A stretch of DNA of 64,000 nucleotides from Bacteroidales bacterium UBA1181 (GTDB lineage Bacteria > Bacteroidota > Bacteroidia > Bacteroidales > Paludibacteraceae), in NCBI GenBank assembly GCA_002310215.1, contig DBYR01000014.1, positions 288,460 to 352,459 on the forward strand. Reading direction: 5' to 3'. The stretch's first letter is position 1. Each line of letters opens with the position of its first letter. Position numbers and translations under genes: made by a program. Positions 35,366 to 44,626 of the stretch are shown one piece after another. A model generated the notes under the pieces. The model was given only the letters and a program-made list of their open reading frames with translations, was not told the origin of the DNA and searched no databases.

Positions 35366-36438
35366 ATGCTGAAACGAACTACATGTGGAATACAGGAAGT
35401 ACGGAACCCCAAATAACGGTTTCGCCCGGTAATACAACTACTTATTCGGTTTCGGCGACAAGTAAGTTGAACGCTTGCGGGAGCACGGCTAGTACAACCA
35501 TCCTTGTGGCTGGTCAATCTCAGGATATTAATGAAACTATTTGCGAAGGCGAGACCTATTCAGGCTATGGGTTTAATGCGAATACGGAGGGAACCTACAC
35601 GAAAAGCATCGGGAAGGATAATTGCATGTCTGAGATTAAATTACATCTTACCGTTGCTCCAAAATACAAACAGGTATTCGATGATAATGCATGTTTAGGC
35701 CAGTATTACAACAGGCATGGTTTCTCAATGACGCCTTTCGTGAAGGGCGAGTTCCATGATACGCTGACGTTCCTTAGTCAACTGGGGTGCGACAGTATAG
35801 TGATACTGAACTTGAATGTCAAACCGATCGCATACGATACAATCACAAGACGGATTTGCCAGAACGAGAGATATAAGGATTCCGATTTCGATATAGAGGC
35901 AAATCAGAAGCCTGGATTATCGTATTATACGGTTGAAAAGAGTCAGGAGAATGGCTGCAAGTCTTACCACACCTTGGCGCTTCAGGTTGATCCGATTTAC
36001 CAAGTTACGGTTATGGAAGATATGAATGGGGAGGAAATCGCATACAATCAACATGGCTTCAATCTGGAAAAGGTAACGCCTGGCAGTTCTTATCGCCTAG
36101 AACTGAGTGCGGACAATGGGTGTGACAGTATTGTCACGCTTTATTTCCGATCGACCTCATGGAATGAGGAAAAGAGAGACACTGCTGCCGTTAGGGACAC
36201 TAGAGTAATTCCTACCGCCTTTACTCCTCACTTCCAGGATGATATGAACGATCATTTCATGCCAGGCTATGAGGTCTATATATATGACCGTTACGGTAAT
36301 CTGATCTGCCATTCCGAGGATGGTTGGGACGGAACCTATCGTGGCAAGGTGGCTACGGCTGGTGTCTATATCTATGTAGTGGCTATGAAGGATGGTGAGA
36401 TGCGAAAGGGAACCATCGAAGTTGTAAAGTCTAAGTGA
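34771..36438 (+). CDS. Secreted repeat protein with CHU_C T9SS type B sorting domain, probable C-terminal half
   Basis: This 555-residue protein has its own signal peptide (1-19), a domain starting YQIGDVIMTKEGDLGIVF with DUF1566-like features (GWFIPSLAEFSEIIN; YTYWTSSQ), then abruptly the second half of an Ig-like module (ETNYMWNTGSTEPQITVSP) at about residue 200. Four ICEGE-Y...GCDSI-type repeats follow (about 250-470). The end (TAFTPHFQDD...VYIYDRYGNLI...WDGTYRGK...GVYIYVV) is the gliding-motility-associated CHU_C domain that directs type B secretion. The downstream PorP/SprF gene is the usual partner. Confidence 0.75.
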   Translation: MKYICSLIILFLSFSSVYAYQIGDVIMTKEGDLGIVFYIDQEKVLLLSPFEKRANFSTQSRIDECITGNDCDESLQLHLFNGRENTKRMKELAENSSYVFPVLDSIPTDKGWFIPSLAEFSEIINCLSSVKGMITALNGTPLEEYTYWTSSQCVSDGRGGIYAYTINRGNDSYWKSTLFDIDYAVRYIYQIDLMDEFTDAETNYMWNTGSTEPQITVSPGNTTTYSVSATSKLNACGSTASTTILVAGQSQDINETICEGETYSGYGFNANTEGTYTKSIGKDNCMSEIKLHLTVAPKYKQVFDDNACLGQYYNRHGFSMTPFVKGEFHDTLTFLSQLGCDSIVILNLNVKPIAYDTITRRICQNERYKDSDFDIEANQKPGLSYYTVEKSQENGCKSYHTLALQVDPIYQVTVMEDMNGEEIAYNQHGFNLEKVTPGSSYRLELSADNGCDSIVTLYFRSTSWNEEKRDTAAVRDTRVIPTAFTPHFQDDMNDHFMPGYEVYIYDRYGNLICHSEDGWDGTYRGKVATAGVYIYVVAMKDGEMRKGTIEVVKSK

Positions 36439-37724
36439 TGAGAAATATGAAAAAGATAATATTCGCCTTTTGCTGCATGGCTACTATGTGTGGTTATGCG
36501 GCGGAGAGGGCTTTCCTGGATGGATACACTGTGGAGCCTTCCCGTATCAATAACGACGAGGCTGAGTCGGGCCTCTCTTTGTTGAAGAATAAATTGGCTT
36601 TTTCCCGTGGGGGAAAGGTCTATGTCGCTACCCTCAATGATAGTTTGGACATAAAAAGCATCATGGAACAAAGCGATTTGTCGGCTCTTGGGATAGAGGG
36701 ACAGTTCGCCCAATACAACAATCAATTGATCTTCTCTTCGAATGGAGTCCTTTATTGCGCCACATTTAAAAACAACGTGTGGGGAAACCCCGAGAAACTG
36801 ATGATCGATGGATTCATGTCGACCCGTGAACAGGAGGAGGGTACCACCTTCATCTCCCGCCGTTGGACCTATAAGAAGAAACCTGCGGCTGGCATGTACA
36901 ATCCAGCAGTCGGCAATAAGGGAAAGCGTATCTATTTCTCTTCCCAACTCGAAGGCGGGAAGGGCGGATTCGACATCTGGTACATAGAGCGCAAACCGGA
37001 CAATAAGACATGGTTCGCTCCTAAAAACATGCCGGATGTCAACTCGGAAAGGAACGAGGATTTCCCTCAGTTGGTGGGCGACACGATGTTCTATTTCTCC
37101 TCCGATAGAGCGGACTCGCTCAGGGGAAGCAATATCTTCAAGAAACTGATGAAGGGGAAATTTGCACATGCTCCGCAAATGGTTGTGGGCCAATTCAATA
37201 GTGATGCGAACGATAAGAATTTCGTTGTGGCTGAGAATGTTCCCTTCCTGATCTCCAATCGAGCGGGAGGCGACGATATCTATCGTCCGAACATCGTGCC
37301 TGCTCCAGAGCCTGTAGATACCACGCCAATCGACACTACTACGCAGCTGAAGGTGGTCCGCAAGGACTTCCGTACTTGCATCTTCTATTTCGAATATGAC
37401 AAGACATCCATGATCGATTCATATGAGGCAGAGTTCAAATATATCTATAACTTCATTAACGAGGACTCAACTTCTATCGTTAAGATAACCGGATATACGG
37501 ATGAGCGTGGTACGGTAGACTACAACATGACGCTCTCTAAAGAGCGTGCCAATGTAGTATTCGACAAATTGGTGAAGATGGGTGTCAACGCTAAACGCCT
37601 ACGCTTCGCTGGAGAAGGAAAGGCTAATCCTATTGTGCCGAATGCCCAAACAGAGGCTGACCATCAAAAGAACCGTCGTGTGGAAATTGTAAAACTAGAG
37701 AATGATGAAAAAGAAGATAAATAA
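36438..37724 (+). CDS. OmpA-family protein with PD40-like beta-propeller repeats
   Basis: This 428-residue envelope protein has a signal peptide (about 1-25), a middle region with PD40/TolB-like propeller motifs (KRIYFSSQLEGGKGGFDIWYIER; DTMFYFSSDRADSLRGSNIF; PFLISNRAGGDDIYR) and a C-terminal OmpA peptidoglycan-binding domain (FYFEYDKTSMIDS; ITGYTDERGTVDYNMTLSKERANVVFDKL; HQKNRRVEI). It starts at a TGATG overlap with the preceding gene. Such proteins commonly sit with PorP/SprF and link T9SS-associated surface structures to peptidoglycan. Confidence 0.9.
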   Translation: MRNMKKIIFAFCCMATMCGYAAERAFLDGYTVEPSRINNDEAESGLSLLKNKLAFSRGGKVYVATLNDSLDIKSIMEQSDLSALGIEGQFAQYNNQLIFSSNGVLYCATFKNNVWGNPEKLMIDGFMSTREQEEGTTFISRRWTYKKKPAAGMYNPAVGNKGKRIYFSSQLEGGKGGFDIWYIERKPDNKTWFAPKNMPDVNSERNEDFPQLVGDTMFYFSSDRADSLRGSNIFKKLMKGKFAHAPQMVVGQFNSDANDKNFVVAENVPFLISNRAGGDDIYRPNIVPAPEPVDTTPIDTTTQLKVVRKDFRTCIFYFEYDKTSMIDSYEAEFKYIYNFINEDSTSIVKITGYTDERGTVDYNMTLSKERANVVFDKLVKMGVNAKRLRFAGEGKANPIVPNAQTEADHQKNRRVEIVKLENDEKEDK

Positions 37725-38625
37725 AAGATTTATATTGACGCTTTGTCTCTCGTTGTTGGCGCTCTCTTCGTATGCCCAACAAGACTTGATGTTGTCTCAG
37801 GAGATTTTTTCCCGTGTGAACAAAAATCCTGCCGCAACGGGTAATACCAACGACATCGATATTTTTCTCCATGGTCGCATCCAATGGGCGGGAGTGGATA
37901 ATGGACCAAAGACCACTGTCTTAAATGTGACCAACTACTTGGATAAAATCCATTCAGGGGTCGGTTTCACAATGTCCTACGACCATATGGGTGTCGGACA
38001 TAATACCACGAACATGAAATTGGTTTATTCCTACCAAATCGATCTCTGCGAGCAATATGTGCTTGCCATGGGTTTAGGCGCCGGTATCAATATCGGTGGT
38101 TTCGACTATACCGCTAACACAATGGACGATGCGAATGAGTATGGTTGTGACACCTACCCATATGATAAGGAGGTACGTGTTTCCCCTGATTTTGATCTCG
38201 GTTTTGAATTAAACAATCCCATGTGGACAGTCGGAGTCTCCATGACACACCTGACCAATAAGTTGTCTAACACATTCAGAAGCGGAAGGCATCTTTACCT
38301 GTATGGGATCGGTGACATCCATCTGAACGAGCAATGGATTTTGGCCCCTGTCATCAACTTTTTCCACCACAATAAAACCAATGTGTTCGAAATCGGTTCA
38401 TTGGCTTATTTTAGGCGCATGTATTGGGGAGGTTTGTCTTGGCGCCCTGATTTACACGACAAAATGAACCCTTCCATGATGGTCTTTACCTTGGGCCTGG
38501 AGTGGAAGAAGTTCCGGTTCGGTTATTCGTATGATCTGGGTCTAGGTTCCAACGATTTGTTGCCTTCCAATACGCATGAGGTCATTTTGTCATATGGTAT
38601 CGACAAGAAGAGAAAACAAAAATAG
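37702..38625 (+). CDS. PorP/SprF family type IX secretion system membrane protein
   Basis: This 307-residue outer-membrane protein has a signal peptide ending near SSYAQQD and the family's opening LMLSQEIFSRVNKNPAATGN, then predicted beta strands. It overlaps the OmpA gene by 23 bases. PorP/SprF proteins are needed for secretion or attachment of CHU_C-tailed adhesins, and the gene order adhesin-OmpA-PorP/SprF fits a dedicated unit. Confidence 0.92.
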   Translation: MMKKKINKRFILTLCLSLLALSSYAQQDLMLSQEIFSRVNKNPAATGNTNDIDIFLHGRIQWAGVDNGPKTTVLNVTNYLDKIHSGVGFTMSYDHMGVGHNTTNMKLVYSYQIDLCEQYVLAMGLGAGINIGGFDYTANTMDDANEYGCDTYPYDKEVRVSPDFDLGFELNNPMWTVGVSMTHLTNKLSNTFRSGRHLYLYGIGDIHLNEQWILAPVINFFHHNKTNVFEIGSLAYFRRMYWGGLSWRPDLHDKMNPSMMVFTLGLEWKKFRFGYSYDLGLGSNDLLPSNTHEVILSYGIDKKRKQK

Positions 38626-38645
38626 GGCAGGATTCTATGTTAAGG

Positions 38646-38677
38646 GCGGATATTGAGAGATCGATATCCGCTTTTTT
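38646..38677 (+). terminator. Intrinsic terminator after porP/sprF
   Basis: GCGGATAT (38646-38653) pairs perfectly with ATATCCGC (38664-38671) around a 10-base loop, followed by TTTTTT. It ends the adhesin/OmpA/PorP unit. Confidence 0.85.
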
Positions 38678-38774
38678 CGTTTATGAGGGGACCCTATCGA
38701 AATTGTTTGGTCTCCTTCGTTGAATGCCCGAAATAAAGTCTATAAGCTGTTTTTTAGCGTTCCCTTGGACTCCG

Positions 38775-40061
38775 CTATAAAAAGATCACCAATATCAGGA
38801 TATTCACCGCACAAATTACGCTGGCGCCTAGGGCGAGGTCCTTCAGCAACTTCTTTCCCGAGAAGGCGACGCCATAGATCATGTTGACGAAGCTGTTGCT
38901 GATCATCGCTTGGAATGTGGCGAGAATCAGCAGGGAGCCTGCGACGGTGTGTTGCGTCTGGAAGAGGTTGATGATGAATGGGTTGATGTCCGTTACGCCG
39001 ACGATCACGGAGAGTACGCGCAATCCGCTGTCTCCGAAATAGATCAACGCATAGTGCGTGATGATCGTGAAGGCGACGAACAACACGGCGAAAAGTAGTG
39101 CCACCTTGAATTCCAACGGATTCTTCTCGTCTTCGATCTCCAACGCTTGGGACTCCTGCGCAACAGATTGGTTGCGGCGCTTCCTCGTGTAGAAATAGAG
39201 GGCTACCAAGGCGAACGTGACAATCATGATGGCGAACAGGTACCAGTATTGCAGCATTAGTTCGAAGTTGAAGATGCCCAAAAGGATTAGGATCCTGAAG
39301 TACATCATGGCGATGGAGCAGAAGATGGCGGCGACGTACTCCGAGAGGTCTCCGTTTTTATCCTTCGCCTTCTTGCCTAGGATGATGCAGGTCGCCGTAC
39401 TGCTGTAGATACCGCCCAATATGCCTGTGATGATGACGCCTCCGTCCTTGAACACGTATTTCTTCACCAGGTAGCTGGCGTAGGAGATACCGGAGATGAC
39501 CACGGTGGCGAGCCAAATGCTGTAAGGGGTGAGCCCTGAGCCTTCTATCAGTTCGGTCTTCGGCAACATGGGTAATACCACTCCGGCGATGATCATGAAC
39601 TTGGCGAGGTTGATGAATTCCTCGTCGTTCATCGACTTGGTGAACTGTATGAACTTGTCCTTCATCTCGGTGAGGATCAGGACCGCCACGACGACCAGAA
39701 TGGCCATCCACGGGTCTTTCTCGCAGACGACGGGCGCCAGACAGTAGGTGATCAGGGCGATCACGATGGAGGTGATGCCGTAGGACTTCTGCACGAAAAT
39801 CTTATGGATGTAGTAGGCGACGAACAATAGAGTGAGGGTGACGCCTCCGCAAAGGAAAGGCACGATGCTCCCGCTCCCCGCTTCGTAGAGGATGTAGCCC
39901 AATATGCCAATCAGCGTGAAAGTACGGTCCGCACCGAACGCATGTTTGGAATCCTCCTCCTTCAGGTACAACTTCCTTTGTGATAGTCCGATAACCAATG
40001 ACATTAGCGTGACTAAGACAAATTTCAACAAATCCGATGACAAAATATCGTTGGTCTCCAT
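38775..40061 (-). CDS. MgtC/SapB family membrane protein with DUF4010 domain
   Basis: This 428-residue polytopic protein has an MgtC-like N-terminal part (LVIGLSQRKLYL...FGADRTFTLIGILGYILYE, residues 20-60) and a DUF4010 C-terminal part marked by ITGILGGIYSSTATCIILGKKAK near residue 215. About twelve hydrophobic helices are visible. Function is unknown; MgtC relatives influence membrane energetics and magnesium stress. It is the last gene of a - strand operon. Confidence 0.85.
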   Translation of the reverse strand: METNDILSSDLLKFVLVTLMSLVIGLSQRKLYLKEEDSKHAFGADRTFTLIGILGYILYEAGSGSIVPFLCGGVTLTLLFVAYYIHKIFVQKSYGITSIVIALITYCLAPVVCEKDPWMAILVVVAVLILTEMKDKFIQFTKSMNDEEFINLAKFMIIAGVVLPMLPKTELIEGSGLTPYSIWLATVVISGISYASYLVKKYVFKDGGVIITGILGGIYSSTATCIILGKKAKDKNGDLSEYVAAIFCSIAMMYFRILILLGIFNFELMLQYWYLFAIMIVTFALVALYFYTRKRRNQSVAQESQALEIEDEKNPLEFKVALLFAVLFVAFTIITHYALIYFGDSGLRVLSVIVGVTDINPFIINLFQTQHTVAGSLLILATFQAMISNSFVNMIYGVAFSGKKLLKDLALGASVICAVNILILVIFL

Positions 40062-40107
40062 ATCTCAAATCTTTTCATCTTTCTATGAAGATAAGAAAAA
40101 TGGGGGA

Positions 40108-41253
40108 TTATTCCAAATTTAAGTTCTTCAAAACGCTGTATATTGTCTCTGCGGAACCATCTTTCCACCTTAGTGCCCAGAATTCGATGAGGGAGATAGT
40201 CACAGGATTAGGCGTGCCTTGGAAGTTGACAAACTCGCTTATCTTTTCTATCTTTTTTTGGTATGTTGAATCCGTGTCAACATCCTCATCATCTATTCTA
40301 TCTAAGACTTTTTCTGCTATTTCTATTTCTTCTCCTAATTTTTCTTCGATGTATTCTTCCTCCTCCTTATCCTCTGTTTTTTTGCGGTCATCTTCATAAT
40401 AAATCTTGTATAGCGCCTTGTAGTTCTCTTGATTTACCCAATGATAGGAGGAAGTGAGCTGCTGGATGGCGCTTTGCAGGTTGCCGTATTTGTCTTTTGG
40501 CATATATTTTTTATACCAAGTCTTTCCTTTCTCGGTGAGTGTTTTTCGGAACACGCTATCATCCTTTTTCTTACAAATCAAGTATAGTAGGCAAGACGGA
40601 AGGTATCTATCGATTCTTCCTATTAGCATAGATGCGTAAAATAAATCATTGTCTGGGTTACAAATGGCTGAGTTACAGTATGAGATGATTTTTTTTTCGA
40701 TGTTCTTTTCCACGCTATCCAACACTTCCGCATAGTCGTTTAAGGCCAAATCAACGATTTCATCCGAATAGGGTTTGCCGTCGATTTCAATGTTCAAAAG
40801 AGAGTCTTTGCCATTTTTGATATGTTTGACGCCACATACAACGTGGCCGTCCTTTATCGCTTTGTTAAGGAAATATTGCACCCATAAGGCTTTCCCATTA
40901 CCAACATCAAAACCGTCGTTAATATCAAGGTTGTATATATATGTATTGACGATGAATGGTTTGTTTAATGGCGGTGTTATGCGGAATCTGTCCGGATAGT
41001 AATATCCATTGGAGTCCTTTTCGAAGACAAGATATTTGCACCCTTTGTGTTTTTCCCTGTAAAAGTCATATTCTATTGTTAGTATATTGCCTTCGTAAAA
41101 ATATCCCAATTTGCAGTTTTTGATAGGTGTTTGGATAGTATATTCCTTGCTGGATGTTATCTGGCATCGAATCGCCCAAATGACGGCCAAAAGGATTGGC
41201 ACGATGAGCGCCGCAAGGATAAGTTGCTTTTTAGTTATTTTGTTGAAGTCCAT
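40108..41253 (-). CDS. GDYXXLXY-like membrane-anchored protein
   Basis: This 381-residue protein has one N-terminal transmembrane helix (about 12-27) followed by a segment (KLGYFYEGNILTIEYDFYREK) resembling the GDYXXLXY domain, although the exact signature is degenerate. The C-terminal half is charged and helical, with a Glu/Asp/Lys-rich stretch near 285-320. It overlaps the DUF2157 gene upstream by 23 bases, and DUF2157-GDYXXLXY is a recurrent gene pair. Function is unknown. Codon use is noticeably A/T-rich compared with lepA or rho. Confidence 0.6.
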   Translation of the reverse strand: MDFNKITKKQLILAALIVPILLAVIWAIRCQITSSKEYTIQTPIKNCKLGYFYEGNILTIEYDFYREKHKGCKYLVFEKDSNGYYYPDRFRITPPLNKPFIVNTYIYNLDINDGFDVGNGKALWVQYFLNKAIKDGHVVCGVKHIKNGKDSLLNIEIDGKPYSDEIVDLALNDYAEVLDSVEKNIEKKIISYCNSAICNPDNDLFYASMLIGRIDRYLPSCLLYLICKKKDDSVFRKTLTEKGKTWYKKYMPKDKYGNLQSAIQQLTSSYHWVNQENYKALYKIYYEDDRKKTEDKEEEEYIEEKLGEEIEIAEKVLDRIDDEDVDTDSTYQKKIEKISEFVNFQGTPNPVTISLIEFWALRWKDGSAETIYSVLKNLNLE

Positions 41254-42523
41254 GGCTCTTTTTCTTTGAGATGAATAGATTGATTAGGATAAGCACGACG
41301 CCCCAAACGATGGAGAGCGTTCCAATTAGGATGATCGATTTGTTGTATTCGGACAATGTCATCAACATGAAAACGTACCAACCCACTAAGGCCAAATTCA
41401 GTTTCAGCACATCCATCGTCCGTATGCTAATGAATGTGAGGTAGGCCAAGTAGATGATGGTCAGACCTTGGAATGTGTACGATAAGTATGCGTAAGGTAT
41501 GAATAAGACAAGAGGAATCAGGGGAAGCGTGATCCACTCGTCCAACTCGGGTTTCAATCCTCTTTTCCATTTCATGTAGAAGGAGATTCCCAATAAGAGG
41601 ATCTGTATGATGGCAATTGTCGGGAACGCAGTCGGTCCATACTCATCGGTGTGGTAATCGGATAGACTGAAAGCGAAATAGGCCAGAATTATGAAGTTGG
41701 CGATGTATGTGGTTGCTTTCAGAAAAGATGCATTGCTTTGGATATGTGTGGATTGCTTGATCCATGTGTGTAGTGAGTATGATATGCATGCGGACGCAAA
41801 AAAGGAGGCTAATATTAGGATTTTGTCCTCAGAAGTGTACCCGTCTTTTAATGCTATATGTCCCCACATAATCACAAAGAAGAGGACTAAGGGAAGGGTC
41901 GCCGTCCTGAATTTGACAAGGAAGGTCTCCTTTTCCGTATGGTAAGTTCTGTAAAGAAACAGCAGATCAATGAAGAAGATGATGAGATATAAGACAACGC
42001 TCAAATCGTCATTCATAGCACTTGTTGAAACACATAAAGTTGCTATGATGACCGAAGATGCGATAACCGACCTGAAAAGGAATACAATGGGGTAGGCTAA
42101 TATCGCCAGCGTGAAGACAGAGATTGAAAAATTGATCTCCATGTCGAAGATACTGTTGATCAAGCAAAAGGTTGTTACCAGACCTATGCAGTAGATGAGG
42201 CATGCCGCCTCCTTGAATGCCCGACTCTCGTATTGGTGTTTGTACACGTAATAGCAGGAGGCTGAGCTCAAGATGATCGGTAGTAATCCGATGATGACTT
42301 GAAGCGCATGGGGGATGGACTCCCAGTTATCCGCAAGGAGAAAACATATACCTGTTATGATAAAGAGGGCTGCGACGATGCACAGCGGCAAGGTCGTATT
42401 GGTGAGGAATTTTTTCTTATTTCCCTCTTTCTCCAAGTAATAGTTGATGATGTTGTTGGCCACCTCCTCGTTGATGACGTGGTGGTCCAGCAACTCCTGG
42501 GTGTCGATATTGGATATCTTCAT
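41231..42523 (-). CDS. DUF2157 family polytopic membrane protein
   Basis: This 430-residue protein starts with a short cytoplasmic helical domain (QELLDHHVINEEVANNIINYYLEK) typical of DUF2157, followed by about twelve transmembrane helices beginning near residue 43 and a hydrophobic hairpin pattern. It sits 29 bases after the YqiA-like gene and overlaps the GDYXXLXY-like partner. Function is unknown. Confidence 0.8.
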   Translation of the reverse strand: MKISNIDTQELLDHHVINEEVANNIINYYLEKEGNKKKFLTNTTLPLCIVAALFIITGICFLLADNWESIPHALQVIIGLLPIILSSASCYYVYKHQYESRAFKEAACLIYCIGLVTTFCLINSIFDMEINFSISVFTLAILAYPIVFLFRSVIASSVIIATLCVSTSAMNDDLSVVLYLIIFFIDLLFLYRTYHTEKETFLVKFRTATLPLVLFFVIMWGHIALKDGYTSEDKILILASFFASACISYSLHTWIKQSTHIQSNASFLKATTYIANFIILAYFAFSLSDYHTDEYGPTAFPTIAIIQILLLGISFYMKWKRGLKPELDEWITLPLIPLVLFIPYAYLSYTFQGLTIIYLAYLTFISIRTMDVLKLNLALVGWYVFMLMTLSEYNKSIILIGTLSIVWGVVLILINLFISKKKSHGLQQNN

Positions 42524-42552
42524 GTATCTGGCGTTTTAAAGAATTGCGTGCG

Positions 42553-43125
42553 TTATTCGTTCAGGAAAGAGCGTATTTGCGGTACCACATAATCCCGGAT
42601 GGACGCTTCGGGAGGGTAGTGCCCTCCCGGCATGAAGATTCGGTTGCTGTAGTGTTGTTTGAACCAATGGGCGGCCATGCGCGTCATGAAGTCCTTCCGT
42701 CCGAACATGCCGATGGTCAGCGCATCCTCTTCGGGTGTCAGGTCGTCGTATTGTTTCCGCTCCATATCCTTGTAGATGTCGCACATACGCTTGTCCACGT
42801 GCCATATCTGGTTGCCGTCGGCTCTTCCTTCCTTGTATTTGTTGTCGCCTTGGAACATGTACATGTAGGTCATGCCGAGGCTGGGATTCAGCAGGATTTT
42901 TTTCCTTCCTCTATATTTTTGCGCCATGAATCCGCCGAGGCTATGGCCAATGATCAGGTCCACTTGATATTCCGCCAAGAAACGGTCGATTTGAGGGAAA
43001 GCCTTCTCTGGGTCGATGGACAAGTCCGGCACCCATACAGTCGCTTCCGGCAGGTATTTACGGATAAACTCAGCTGTGGCAGATTCGTGGCTCGAAGCCA
43101 TTCCGTGCAAAAAAAGTATATTCAT
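42553..43125 (-). CDS. YqiA/YcfP-like alpha/beta-fold esterase
   Basis: This 190-residue hydrolase begins MNILFLHGMASSHES and has the nucleophile elbow GHSLGGFMAQKY near residue 60, with FMPGGHYPP near residue 167 as the likely catalytic His segment. YqiA/YcfP proteins are small serine esterases of unclear physiological substrate. It is the promoter-proximal gene of a four-gene - strand operon and divergent from rsmG. Confidence 0.85.
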   Translation of the reverse strand: MNILFLHGMASSHESATAEFIRKYLPEATVWVPDLSIDPEKAFPQIDRFLAEYQVDLIIGHSLGGFMAQKYRGRKKILLNPSLGMTYMYMFQGDNKYKEGRADGNQIWHVDKRMCDIYKDMERKQYDDLTPEEDALTIGMFGRKDFMTRMAAHWFKQHYSNRIFMPGGHYPPEASIRDYVVPQIRSFLNE

Positions 43126-43177
43126 GACAATCAGTTTTTTCTATGATTTGTTGAACTATTTAAAAAATTCGCATTAT

Positions 43178-43186
43178 GCAAATATA
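43178..43186 (-). promoter_or_regulatory. -7 element of the esterase operon
   Basis: On the - strand this reads TATATTTGC, a perfect TAnnTTTGC match, 53 bases upstream of the esterase start. The -33 region is only T-rich. Confidence 0.5.
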
Positions 43187-43286
43187 ACTAATATACGGGG
43201 AAAACCCTGTTTGTATTGTTTGAAAAAGTGAATATTTTTCCTTCCTCCGCTTCCGTGTGACTGCCGTTATTATCCCTCCCGCGGAT

Positions 43287-43318
43287 TTTGCCGTTAGAGG
43301 AACTATCGTTAAATTTGC
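43287..43318 (+). promoter_or_regulatory. Promoter of the rsmG unit
   Basis: TTTG (43287-43290) and TAAATTTGC (43310-43318) are spaced by exactly 19 bases, 22 bases before the rsmG start. Confidence 0.75.
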
Positions 43319-43339
43319 GGAAAAAGAAAAAGAAGAGAG

Positions 43340-43963
43340 ATGGATATTATCCTTAAATATTTCCCGAATCTATCGGACAAACAGAAGGAACAGTTCGCCG
43401 CGTTATACGATTTGTATATCGATTGGAACAGTAAGATTAATGTGATATCCCGCAAGGACATAGAGAATCTTTACGAGCATCATGTCCTGCATTCCTTGGC
43501 CATCCCTAAGATTCTATCGTTCAAGGATGGCACCAGCGTCATGGACGTCGGTACGGGTGGTGGGTTCCCTGCCATTCCGTTGGCGATCTATTATCCTAAT
43601 TGTCAGTTCCATTTGGTCGATTCCATCGGAAAAAAGATCCGTGTGGCGACGGAGATATCCAACGCTATCGGCTTGACTAACACCACTTTTGCGCACGAGA
43701 GGGTGGAGGATGAGAAGGGAAAGTTCGATTTCATCGTCAGCCGTGCGGTCATGCCTTTGGGCGACCTCGTTCGGTTGACACGGAAAAATGTGGAGCATAA
43801 GAATCCGAAAAATGCCCTTCCCAACGGATTGATTTGCCTGAAAGGCGGTGAATTGGAGCATGAGGTGGGTCCTTTCCGGCATGCGGCCTCTCTCTTTGAC
43901 ATCAAGGATTTCTTCACCGAAGAGTTTTTCCAAACGAAAAAGGCGGTTTATTTACCATTGTGA
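43340..43963 (+). CDS. rsmG: 16S rRNA (guanine-N7-)-methyltransferase RsmG
   Basis: This 207-residue methyltransferase has the SAM-binding motif MDVGTGGGFPAIPLAI near residue 72, HLVDSIGKKIRVA and FDFIVSRAVMPL, the RsmG signature. It methylates G527 of 16S rRNA; loss in many bacteria gives low-level streptomycin resistance. It starts the + strand run rsmG-pcm-MBL-ABC. Confidence 0.95.
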   Translation: MDIILKYFPNLSDKQKEQFAALYDLYIDWNSKINVISRKDIENLYEHHVLHSLAIPKILSFKDGTSVMDVGTGGGFPAIPLAIYYPNCQFHLVDSIGKKIRVATEISNAIGLTNTTFAHERVEDEKGKFDFIVSRAVMPLGDLVRLTRKNVEHKNPKNALPNGLICLKGGELEHEVGPFRHAASLFDIKDFFTEEFFQTKKAVYLPL

Positions 43964-43966
43964 TAA

Positions 43967-44614
43967 ATGATCATGAATGACACACCTAGACATGCGACGC
44001 TGAGGCGACGTCTGGCGGAACAACTATATGCCAAGGGGATAAAGAACACCAAGGTGCTGAATGCGATAGCTAACGTTCCGCGCCATCTTTTCATGAGCAG
44101 CACGTTGGAACCATTCGCCTACAACGATAACGCCTATCCGATCGGGGCTGACCAGACCATTTCTCAGCCGTGGACCGTGGCATATCAGACCGAATTGTTG
44201 AACCCGCAGGAGGGGGAGAAGGTCTTGGAGATCGGCACGGGATCGGGCTATCAATCCGCTGTCTTGGCTTGTTGCGGCGCTTCCGTCTATTCGGTGGAAC
44301 GTATAAGGGAGTTGTCGGAGAGCGCCCAAAAAAGGCTTGCCAGTTTGAATTATAAGGTGCAATGTAAATATGGGGATGGCTATGAGGGATGGGTAGAGAT
44401 GGCTCCATTTGATAAAATCATCGTTACCGCTGGTGCGTCGGAGATACCGCAGAACTTGTTGATGCAGTGTAAAATAGGCGGTTCCATCGTCATCCCTGTG
44501 CAAGAGAAGAGCGGTCTCAGAATGGTTCGGCTTGCCCGTGTCTCTGAAACGAACTTCAGCAAGGAGGATTTCGGGACGTGCGCTTTCGTCCCTATGCTAA
44601 AAGGAATCATGTAA
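43967..44614 (+). CDS. pcm: Protein-L-isoaspartate O-methyltransferase
   Basis: This 215-residue enzyme has VPRHLFM near residue 38, AYPIGADQTISQPWTVAYQTELL, and the SAM site VLEIGTGSGYQSAVLA near residue 86. It methylates isoaspartyl residues to start repair of aged proteins. It starts three bases after the rsmG stop; a second Met two codons later (43973) is possible. Confidence 0.95.
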   Translation: MIMNDTPRHATLRRRLAEQLYAKGIKNTKVLNAIANVPRHLFMSSTLEPFAYNDNAYPIGADQTISQPWTVAYQTELLNPQEGEKVLEIGTGSGYQSAVLACCGASVYSVERIRELSESAQKRLASLNYKVQCKYGDGYEGWVEMAPFDKIIVTAGASEIPQNLLMQCKIGGSIVIPVQEKSGLRMVRLARVSETNFSKEDFGTCAFVPMLKGIM

Positions 44615-44626
44615 GTAAAAGATCAT

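Noticed and set aside
32560..36438. Simple frameshift or sequencing error splitting the adhesin
   Set aside because: The two halves are separated by over 1.1 kb of extra coding sequence including a new signal peptide, so a single-base error cannot explain it.
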